A DNA stretch of 64,000 bases from Littorina saxatilis. Its lineage: Eukaryota > Mollusca > Gastropoda > Littorinimorpha > Littorinidae. The notes beneath the pieces are model-generated. The model had not been told where the DNA came from and did no database searches. It was given only the letters and a program-made list of their open reading frames with translations. The position numbers and the translations under genes were made by a program. The first letter of the stretch is position 1. Each line of letters begins with the position of its first letter. This document shows positions 13,964 through 24,600 of this stretch, in pieces. Where the stretch lies: assembly GCF_037325665.1 (NCBI RefSeq), contig NC_090246.1:33024286-33088285 (forward strand), read 5' to 3'.

Positions 13964-14340
13964 TCTGAAGTGTTAATGAACTAAATGATGCCGTCACTGC
14001 CCACTTCCGTCAATCTAGTTTAGGTCACCGGCCACCATCTTGAAAACAATACGATCTCGCACAGTCTCGCAAGGCGAGATGACCTAAGAAAACGACGACT
14101 GCGATTACACAGCAAGTAAACACAGCTGATATTTTCTTGCTTTTAACGCAACATGGATTTTTTGTAACTCAAAGTAAATTATCAGGTGGTGTTCTTGGCA
14201 GTTTGAGATGTTTTCGGATTCTGTGTAATGGCTAATTTAGCCGCAGTAGTCGAAATACCACACGGGACACGCCTCCTTCGAACGTGTTATTCTCCTCCTT
14301 GGACTTTCTCAGCCACCGGCACGTGTTGCAGGTATCAAAA
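13964..14340 (-). promoter_or_regulatory. Putative cytohesin promoter and 5' UTR region
   Basis: This is the DNA immediately upstream of the cytohesin start codon on the minus strand. It is richer in CpG than its surroundings (for example 'ACGATCTCGCACAGTCTCGC' near 14050), and I see no TATA box at a convincing distance. This is positional inference only; the transcription start is not visible. Confidence 0.3.
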
Positions 14341-15723
14341 CATTGCAAATGTTTATTACACAAACTTGAAAGGTAGTATTTTGTAGGTAGGCTTGATTAT
14401 GCATGCTTTTTGTCCTGTTTTCTAAACAGGTGTCCGACGTAAATGCGGTGACGCCGTTCTTCTACCGCTTCCGATTAAAGTGTTAATTCCGGGTGGGTAG
14501 GCCTTTCAGGGGACACACCAAAAACGACGCGATGTTGACTCGTTTCGCTTGAGTTCACACGACTGTACACGACGTGTGTTCACTGTGGAATCTTGACAAG
14601 ATTCCTGGCTAGGTCCGGTATGCTTGTATTGCGCGTTTTAATGGGGGTTGGGGTTTCTGTATTGCGCTTTTACAAAGACCAAGGACAATTACTGTGGAGA
14701 CCTACTTTCTCTTGTGATAACATAAAAGGTTGAGCAATCCTGATTTGCAAGGTGGAAACTGTGATATGTTGGTGCAGCTGTCACCTGTATTGATTTCTGA
14801 CGGTCATACTATTGCAATGATTGATTTTGTGTGCAAAGATGTTAATTTCTTTTTAAATGTATGTTATAGTTCTAACATTGAAACATACAGAAATGGGAAC
14901 TTTGCACAAGAATCACTGAACTTAATGGAACTTGGAAGACATCCTCAGTATCATGTAGTTTGCAACCATTAAAACTGCAGACTTTTAGATTTTTCTTTAG
15001 CTTAAAACGGTATCTGTGTCACCTGTACATTTAAGGGCAGGTCACAACTGCACTGTATCCGACCATGCAGTTACATAATGATAAGTTAGATGTGAAATGT
15101 ATAGTGTGTGTCAAGGAAAGTGGTGTGCACGTATTGTAGGTGTGCAGTTTTAGGGGTTGTCACATGACCGTGATAATAGGTGGGTGGGTAGCATTCATAA
15201 AGAGGCTTAGGTCACTGTCTAGGACCACTTATTTTGTTTGGCGTGAGAACACTCTGTGTCAGTGTGTGCTCCTGGCTGAAATGTAGAATCTGACCCAACA
15301 AACATTGTATTTATAACAAATGATTCTCTTACGTCCTTACATGCCTCTAAACCTTTTGGGGACATTATTTGGTGATGCCCTAGGACTGTTTTAATGTTTA
15401 AAAGAGGCTGGTTTTGGTTTAAGATTGTATACCTTCTGTTAATTAGTGTTAGTGTTACATGTAAGTTGTCACTGGTGCTGCTGCTAAAAAACAAAGACTT
15501 ACAAAAAAGTTTATTTGGTGAATTCTCACAAAGAGTTGAAAGACACATAAGCACAAGGTATACATATCTGGGAGTGCTGGTGTATACACCGATTAACAGT
15601 TCCGCGGCCATTTTGGATTCGCACATGCACAGATAGTTTTTTGCGATCATTTTTTCTTCTAACTTTTCCGGTTTCCTTTTTTGAGATTATGTGCATCCGC
15701 AGATGGTTTTTTTCGAGAGTTTT
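14341..15723. other. Intergenic DNA between cytohesin and LMTK, no gene seen
   Basis: It holds several short ORFs (the longest about 143 codons on the minus strand, 15219-15650) with no recognisable domain, no splice context and ordinary AT-rich composition. I treat them as chance frames. It may contain distal promoter elements of either divergent gene. Confidence 0.4.
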
Positions 15724-16531
15724 TGACTCACATGCGAAGCAAAAGTGAGTCTATGTACTCACCCGAGTCGTCCGTCCGTCCGTCCGTCCGGAAAACTTTA
15801 ACGTTGGATATTTCTTGGACACTATTCAGTCTATCAGTACCAAATTTGGCAAGATGGTGTATGATGACAAGGCCCCAAAAAACATACATAGCATCTTGAC
15901 CTTGCTTCAAGGTCAAGGTCGCAGGGGCCATAAATGTTGTCTAAAAAAAGCTATTTTTCACATTTTTCCCATTTTCTCTGAAGTTTTTGAGATTTAATAC
16001 CTCATCTATATATGATATATAGGGCAAAGTAAGCCCCATCTTTTGATACCAGTTTGGTTTACCTTCAAGGTCAAGGTCACAGGAGCTCTTCAAAGTTGGA
16101 TTGTATACATATTTTGAAGTGACCTTGACCTTGAACTATGGAAGATAACTGTTTCAAACTTAAAAATTATGTGGGGCACATGTTATGCTTTCATCATGAG
16201 ACACATTTGGTCACATATGATCATGGTCAAGGTCACTTTGACCCTTATGAAATGTGACCAAAATAAGGTAGTGAACCACTAAAAGTGACCAAATCTCATG
16301 GTAGAAAGAGCCAATAAGCACCATTGTACTTCCTATGTCTTGAATTAACAGCTTTGTGTTGCATGACCTTGGATGACCTTGACCCTGGGTCAAGGTAACA
16401 TGTATTTTGGTAGGAAAAATGTGTAAAGCAGTTCTTAGTGTATGATGTCATTGCTAGGTTTAGCTGAAGGTCAAGGTCGTGTAAAGGTCAAGGTCAAGCA
16501 TGTGAGTCGTATGGGCTTTGCCCTTCTTGTT
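15724..16531 (+). mobile_element. Dispersed repeat R2 (nuclear-receptor half-site-rich), copy 1
   Basis: This 808-bp element starts 'TGACTCACATGCGAAGCAAA', whose first bases form a hairpin with 'GTGAGTC' just downstream. A (CCGT)n tract and the 'CAGTACCAAATTTGGCAAG' block follow. It ends 'GGGCTTTGCCCTTCTTGTT', a GGGC-TTT-GCCC hairpin next to the terminus. Copies at 49193-50004 and 56747-57505 (minus) share both ends. At least ten AAGGTCA or TGACCTT motifs occur, often as the direct repeat AGGTCAAGGTCA. No ORF looks real. The two terminal hairpins suggest a non-autonomous Helitron/Helentron-like element, but the class is unproven. Confidence 0.88.
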
Positions 16532-17497
16532 TCTTCTTCTTCCTGTTCCGGCTGATTTGAGAATGCATACATTCAGTCTGCAGAAACTGCAATTTTGTAG
16601 TCTTCCAGCCCTGAAGTTGCTTTTGAGTGTTCGAAGAAAGAGTGTACAGGTTCTCTGGATTACATCGGGCACACAAACATGCGATATCTTTTTTTTTTTC
16701 CTTTGATTTGAACGCATGCGCAGATCGTTTTTAGCTGGAAACACACACAAACAAAACTAAAGAACAAAAAACTTGTTTCTATTTCAGACTTTGAATATAT
16801 CAGATTGACAGTTTAATCAGGTCACGTAATCCAGGAAAAACAGAGAGGGCAGAGTGGCTAAAAAAAACACATGAGCAGCATAGGGTTTATGTATTAATTT
16901 ATGCAGTTTGAACAGTCTCTATAGACATACTTGTTAGCTTAGCTCAGCTTTTAGCAATGTTTCAGTTAACCCAAGGCAAGGCATAGCAGGAAATATATAT
17001 CCATATTTAAAAGTTCTGTTTTGAAACACGTACATGCTGCATATATATAGTACATGTATTCATATTACAAGTGATGCCGACGTATCAGCAAGGTAAAGAA
17101 ATAAATGGCAAATAGAGAACATCACTACATGTATTCAAAATTAAAGTCATTGCACTTGTATTGCTACATTTACAGTAGCAATACAACCACTAGTTCCTTG
17201 TACTGGAGTGAAAGATAGCGGTTCATTGGCTGAAAGTGAAATGTATAAACTATAATACAATTCTTTGTCATTTTCCTGGTCTCACCCTTTAGCCCCCTAC
17301 CGCTCCCCCCCCCCCCTCTCCCTCATTCCTGTTTCTTTATTTTCTACCTCTTCTTGACATACATACAATGTATCGTGCTAGAAAAGAGTGTTATACATTG
17401 TTGACGAAACTGCAGAGCATAGCACAGAATTCCTGGTAGGCGCGCTGAGTATAACGTTTTCAATGAAATGTATCGGTGGCAGCTAGTTCCACTACCC
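16532..17497. other. Intergenic DNA, no gene seen
   Basis: AT-rich sequence with a C homopolymer near 17308-17317. From 17398 it includes the left copy of a duplicated segment that flanks the SINE-like repeat at 17498 (see findings). No exon or RNA gene was recognised. Confidence 0.4.
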
Positions 17498-17869
17498 CCC
17501 GCGGGTTAGGGGGAAGAATTTACCGGATGCTCCCCAGCATGTCGTAAGAGGCGACTAACGCCGTAACGGATTCTGTTTCTCCTTTTACCCCTGTTAAGTG
17601 TTTCTTGTATAGAATATAGTCAATGTTTGTAAAGATTTTAGTCAAGCAGTATGTAAGAAATGTTAAGTCCTTTGTACTGGAAACTTGCATTCTCCCAGTG
17701 AGGTAATATATTGTACTGCGTTGCAAGCCCCTGGAGCAAATTTTTGATTAGTGCTTTTGTGAACAAGAAACAATGGACAAGTGGCTCTCCCCCCTTTCCC
17801 CGTCGCGACATAACCTTCGTGGTTGAAAACGACGTTAAACACCAAATAAAGAAAGAAATTGTTGACAAA
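17498..17869 (+). mobile_element. SINE-like repeat S2 with 'ACGTTAAACACCAAATAAAG' tail
   Basis: It begins 'GCGGGTTAGGGGGAAGAATT', contains 'CATGTCGTAAGAGGCGACTA', and ends in 'GACGTTAAACACCAAATAAA' followed by GAAA repeats. The same tail occurs alone at 39514-39599. The flanks carry a duplicated segment of about 48 bp, longer than a normal target duplication. No tRNA-like head is evident, so the origin of its 5' part is unknown. Confidence 0.75.
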
Positions 17870-17919
17870 ACTGCAGAGCATAGTATCGGTGGCAGCTAGT
17901 TCCACTGCCAGTGTAACTC

Positions 17920-18642
17920 TTTTCATTCTACAGCCCGTTCAGGTAAAGAGCTATTGAAAAAGTACAGCATTGACTTTGACATAGCTTTGGAGCTCAAAGC
18001 AGAATATCCTTGTAAGCTGTGCATTGAAGTTACGTTTCACCAGTGAATACAAATGAATTTCAATGTATTTTTATTTTCAGTGGAATTCACAGATTAAGAT
18101 TCACCTCGGACAAAAGAAATGACGAAAGTTTTAAAGGTGATACATTTGTAAGGTCTATTTTTAACCTCACAGATGTCACCTGAAAACCACACTTTTTCTG
18201 AGGAAAGTAACTGTCTTCCTGAAAGTGAAAGGGAAAAAATTGGACCTGAGAAAAATGTCCCTTGAACAAAATAGTAGAAGAGCAATCTTTTTGAGTCCAC
18301 TTCCCCATCCACTTTATTTTGTGGGCCGTAACACATTCAAGTATTGCAACGCATTCTTTGTGTGGTTCTAGCTGCCATGAGAGGTGGGCCTCTAAACTTG
18401 CTAGATTAAAAGTTCCCAGCCATGGGAATTGACCACCCCCATTGCCGCTGGACCCCACTAGGGTTTAGGCAGCCCTTAAACTCTGTACAGTTTTTAGAGA
18501 TTTGTATCTTTAGTTGTTCTCAAGCCAGGCTGTGCTAAAGTGTGTTTGTGTAACTAATCTTGCAGATCTCTATGGATCCACTCGCTGCATAATGAAATGA
18601 TGTGACACATACGTACGCCAGTCAACCTTTCAGCCCCCCATC
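17920..18642. other. Upstream region of LMTK, no gene seen
   Basis: This 700-bp stretch precedes the LMTK start codon. A 123-codon minus-strand frame (18087-18458) has no recognisable domain and no supporting features. The LMTK 5' UTR and promoter probably lie here or further upstream, but I cannot place them. Confidence 0.35.
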
Positions 18643-21600
18643 ATGCTTCAAGACGCTTCGTTGCCGCTGTCTCTGACAGCTTTGGTGGCGGTGGTGTTTC
18701 CTGTAACACTGGTTGCCGTTCTGATGGTGTGCATGCAGTGCTTCCGGAAGAAGCTGAGTGGATTTACTGTAAGTTTAACTGTAGATCTATTTTTTTCTTT
18801 TTTGTGTTTGTTTTGTATACTGTACTGACTATCATGAAAGTATATGATGATGAGTAAGGACTCAAGATTTTATTGTCCTTACACAAATAAGAAATATGGA
18901 AAATTGCTTTGCAGGGATATCGGACATAGACCGATTAAAAGGCTCAAATGTCAGATCCACATAGCCGCATGGTGGTCAGATGTCCAATCGTTTTCAACTG
19001 AGCGCGGTCATCGTCCGATAAGAACTCCATTCCTTCGGACAGCACGATATTTGATCATTTTCCTTTCGTGATAGAAATCTTCAAAAAGCGACAGAGCACT
19101 CTCGCGTACAGGTGCACTGAAGTTGTGCAGTGCTGATCTTGCGTTTTCCGAACCGTTTGCGGTATGAGCCGTTTGCGTACACCCGTCTACAGCACACTAA
19201 AGTTAGGAGTACGGGAGACAACTCCAACTGACCAAGGCTCGCATCTGCTTTAATTTGCTTTCGGTTAGAGATGAAGCGCACTGCACTGAATTATGTCACC
19301 GAAAAAAACTAAAGCCTGCCAAAGAACAGCAAAAGCTGAACACGTTTGGCGTTTCATCGGCATCGTGTGCTACATTAGGGCCAAGAACAAGGGAAAACAC
19401 AGCTAGCAATAGCATCATTCTGGAAAATGACAGTTCCAATGACAGTGTCGCTGCTGAAACATCCACATTCACGGAAAGTAAAGTTTCGTCACTTGAAGAT
19501 GGTGTCGGTACAGCAGGAAATTCACACAAACGGTCTTTTAATAAGGTTAACTATTCATAGCTGACCATGTTTAGTACAAGCTACTAGTTGGTTAGAATTT
19601 GACAGCAAAGAGACCATCTTTATAAGCAAACTGTTTTGTCGAATCTGTCAAGAAAAAGCTCTGTCAGGAAATCATGCAGTTTGTGTGCCAATCAAAATGA
19701 GTGCTGAAGTTTTTGGTTGCTTTTTAGTTTGTTTGTTTCTTTTTTGTGTGTGTCCTGTTTGAAACAAAAGTAAGAAAACAATATACGTACACAATGTTGG
19801 TGCATATACTGATACATGTGTGTGTGTGTGTGCACATGATAATTTTGTGTTTTGCACACAATTATAATGTCCTATTGAAATGTCTGAAAGCAGTCAAATG
19901 TCCTATTGATGCAGAAGAGCTCAGGACATTTGTCCTATATACATGTATGAATTTGTGGCAACATCCCTGCTTTGCATTAGCAAATTGTAGTGTTCGACGG
20001 TTTGAAGACTGACTTTTGCAATGTTTTGGTGACTTTAATCAACCTAGATACAACCTATAACTAAAAAAGTACAATTTTGAAATAATTACTTTTCAAAAAG
20101 AACAGCAAAGCCTTTTATGTTTTACAAAATCATATATGTTTGGTGATCTTGACGAAAACAAAAGCACTGTCCATCCAGATGGTGAAATGTGTGAGAGGCA
20201 GAGTTGATGCATCTTTTTCCATACTTGTGATAATATATACTGTCAGTGTCAGTATCAACTTGTGAGTTCGTCAACTCAACCAACTTTACACCTATCTCAC
20301 CCATACCCGAGGATTCATCGCCCTACATGTACTATGTTTCGCTGGTTTTGTCTCACTATGCATTGACAAGGCTTGAAGAATTGGTCATTTTGCATGTATA
20401 GTGTTTGTGCAAATATGTTTGCGTCATGAATTTCCCAGTGGTAGAACATTATGTTCATGAAATTGCTTTAGGAGACCACTGCTCCCAGTCCCACTCCAGA
20501 GCAAGAAGAGAAGGTATTGAGCAAAAGATAAATGTTCAACTTTAACTGTCATTTTTGTTGTACAATGTATGCACAGATAGCAATACTATCTAACTTTAAA
20601 AAATAGGTGCAAGAGGATAAAAGACACGTGTACACTTGCTTGTTGCAGTGATATAACTGATTCATTCAGTCTGAACATCCTAACTCTTATACACTTTAGT
20701 AATTTGACATGATTATGATTATGGGCAGGTCATTTGTAGCCCTCCACATGAATCAATAGTCAGAACTCTTTCGTATAAAGCCAGGACTCGTGACCACATG
20801 AGAGCTGTTTCTTCACTTTATTGGTTTGCAAATAAATCAAACACACATAATATATACCGGTTAATAATATATGTCTGCAACTGCAGGTAACATCTGACAA
20901 ACATAGCATGAAACCATCATCAGTTCATCCATTATTGGTTTTTGAGTGTCTCTCTGTCTGTATCTGTTTGTCTTCGTGTGGTGGTGTGTTTTGTTATAGC
21001 GTCTTCATGAACACTCGGCATGTTTGGCAGCTAACTTGTGAGTGAGATTTCAGAATTCTGGTTTTCTCATAAATTAAAAAGGTTGCAAAATTAACAATGT
21101 TAAAATCAAATCATAATTGCATGATGACTGCTCACCTATTATTGATGTTTTACTAAACAGTTTATACAAATGCTGTGGTTGAAGCAATGTCTGGGAGGAA
21201 TTAGCAAAACAATTTCAAAAGCAATACATTATACAGTAGAACCCCACTTTAAGGACCCCCTCCCCCCCTCCCACAATTGAAGACCTCCCCCATTTGTATG
21301 GTTGAAGAATTATCATTGTGGCAGATTTTTTTTATATCAAAGTTGTTACTATTAAGTAGTGTGGTCGTGCATTTGATGGTAGATTTCCATGAGAATTACA
21401 GCAGAGTTGCATGAATGAACTATAAGGTAGGGTTTGATCAAACATTAAGGCATATGATTCAGCAGTTCTTGATAGATTTCTGTATTATATGCCTCACGGA
21501 GATCTATGCATGGTTTAGCTTTTGATAATGTATCATTTGGTGATGGGTTACTATGAGATCCATGACAGTTGAATGGGCCAGCTTTCAATATAGTATCAAT

Positions 21601-24600
21601 GTGTTAGATTTCATTGAGCTGCATGACACAGTTGCCTTGCTCAGGTTGCAATGATTAGGAACTATCATTGTGGTAGATTTTAATGAAATGTATGTATGAA
21701 GTCTTATATCACGAGCGTATCTCCAGACTCGGACTCAAGGCGCAGGGATCTATTTATGCCGTGTGAGATGGAATTTTTTACACAATACATCACGCATTCA
21801 CATCGACCAGCAGATCGCAGCCATTTCGGCGCATATCCTACTTTTCACGGCCTATTATTCCAAGTCACACGGGTATTTTGGTGGGAAATTTTTTATCTAT
21901 GCCTGTACAATTTTTGCCATGAAAGACCCTTTTGTCAATCGTGGGATCTTTAACGTGCACACCCCAATGTAGTGTACACGAAGGGACCTCGGTTTTTCGT
22001 CTCATCCGAAAGACTAGCACTTGAACAGAGAAATGTAACACAGAGTTGCATAAAGAAATCTGAAACAGACTGCTAACTTACCAAAGTCAAGAATCATAAA
22101 ACAAGACAGATTTTTTTTGTTTTTTTGTTGTGCATTTTAAATCATAGATGAAACAAAACATTCACTAGCATGTCGGCCTAGTGGTCTTTGAATTGGACGG
22201 AGAAACAAATAATAATGAAACAATCCACAGAAAAAGAACTTAGCCAATTTAAGCTTTGTCTCTTCAATCTCAACAGAGTTGCATTGTTCAGCTTTTGTCT
22301 CAACAGAACTTAGGCAACAGCAACAGCACCAACTCCATCAACGCCAACCAGGGCCATGTCAACAACACCTTCTCCGTCGAAATGGATGACACGGATGTGG
22401 ACGTCCCAAACTCCACTGCCGTCACCATTGAGCCCTTGCCAGACATTTCCAAGGCCAAACTGCCCACCGTCCCTCTGCGGCCCAGAATGGGATGTCTGGA
22501 AAAATCCCGCAAAGATGCTTCCCTCAAGATGATTGGTATGTAGAGTGCTCAGTGTGTTAAGGAATAAGTGTCTGTTTGTATGCCGGATCAGTTTCTTCTT
22601 TTGTTGATTTTAATAATTTCACATGATATATGATACACATAAAAAAAATTGTCAGGAACATGCTCAGATGAGTGTGTGCAGATGAAAAAAAAAAGTTTCT
22701 GAAAGGGAAAAGAACTGAGTTTGTGGTGAACAGTACATGGAGAGGCTAGAGAAGATGACAGATGTCCATGAATGAAGGTGTAATGTCAGGGTCTGTATCT
22801 TCTAATTCTTGGTATGTTAGGTCGGAAGCTTGGTGGTCTAGGTCTGTTAGGCAGTCTCCAGAATTAGTCCTATGGAAGTGATGTCATATATTGAAAGAAG
22901 AGTAAGTATTGCGGAAGGGGTCTATGTTGACCAAAAGAGTGGATTCCCTGTCGTGGTTTTCCCTGTGTACAGGGAATCCCGCTGGGCGGAGTTTCTGTAG
23001 GAAAGTACAATATCGTTCAATCTAGCGCCAAGCGCGTGACTGCCGTAAACCGATTTGAGTTACCTTAGCGTTACTTCCCCTTCCAAAATGGCGGTTACAC
23101 AGGAAAATCTGTTAGAATTCCTGAATTGGCGTGTGGCATTCAGCCAAGCAAACATTATTCGGCGAGAACGAGGTATAATTTCGAAAGGATTTGATTAAAG
23201 TAACCTTGCTCATATTCTCGTCCATCACTTTCACTCTTGTAAGCTTGAAGTAACTCCATGGTGTCAAACGGAAGTGAAATGACTATAGAACGCTTTGCAG
23301 TATGTCATTATTGTGAGTGATTTATTTTAACTTTCATTTAGTTATCGATTTAAATTTTTTTGCAATAAAAATTGCAAAACAGAATCAAATTTCTAAGAAA
23401 TACCAAAAAAGATTTTAAAAAACATTTAATTCTACCGATGTCACTTAGCATCACGTGGTTGAGCGAGATCAGGGAAACGCTACAGGAACTCCACCCGGGG
23501 GGGATTCCCTGTATACAGGGAAAACGCCTACAGGAACTCCACCTACAGGGAATTCCACTCTTTTAGTCGATATAGACCCCTTCAGCATAAGTATTGGAGA
23601 CTGCTATGCACAGATGTTAGTTTTTCGCAATGTTTTGTTGCATTTTGTGTTGCAGCAGTCCACCATCCGTTTCCACGAAATCAGATTACCTACCTGAAGG
23701 AGCTGGGAAGTAGCTGGTTTGGAAAGGTACACTTTTCTTAATAAAATTTCAGAGTTTCATGTGCTTTAACTATCGTACATACTTCTCTTTCTTATTCTGT
23801 GAAATACTCACTGCACCTCCATAGTATTATACGTTATTTGTTGTTTTTGACCAAACCATGACATTTTACGCAGATCCAGACAGTCAGTGTTCCCATAGCT
23901 GCCAACCCTCCCTAGAAAACCGGGAAATTCCTGATTTTATGTCCAGTCCCGGATTTTCCCGAATAGTGCAAAAGTTTCCCGATTAACATTTTTTCTGGTA
24001 TATAATGACTGGAGTGTATTTTCAAGCGCCTGTACTCGGCGTAGTTTCACTTCTGAAATCTCGTTCAGCGCGAGGCTTCGTCACACAAACGCTGTGATCA
24101 AAATCGAAACTAAACGAGAATAGGCGAGATTTGTGGCTAGCGCATGCGCTTCAGTCGAATGTGGATCAGAAGCAGAAGAAGAAGCAGCAGCAGACGACCA
24201 CAAAATGAAGAAAACAACGGTCCAGCGGCCAAAAGTCGGCCCGAAAGTTCTTGTAAAATTTCAAAAGAGTTACAAACAAGAGTATGACTTCATCTCCGAA
24301 TCGACAAGACGCGGCATACATTTCGCGTTTTGCACCAAGTGCCGCGAAGATATCAGCATCGGACATGGAGGCCGGGGGTATATTGAAGCTCATTCAAGAA
24401 CAGCAAAACATGAACGGAACCGGGGGACAGCCGTCGAGAAGATAAGAAAGATTACCCAACTGTTCGCTTCAGACGTCGATGTTTGAACTATGAACGCTGA
24501 TCCGTACCAGTTATGCTGTTGTGAACTGTGATGGCAACAGCAATCTCCTTCATACCCCTGGAAGGTGTAGTGTGTTGTGACTTTTGGATTGTGAAATAAA

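Noticed and set aside
15219-15650. 143-codon minus-strand frame upstream of LMTK
   Set aside because: No recognisable domain and composition like its surroundings. Likely a chance frame.
19255-19560. 101-codon frame in LMTK intron 1 as a transposon zinc-finger or host gene
   Set aside because: One short segment is suggestive, but there is no zinc ligand pattern, catalytic domain, clear element ends or splice support.
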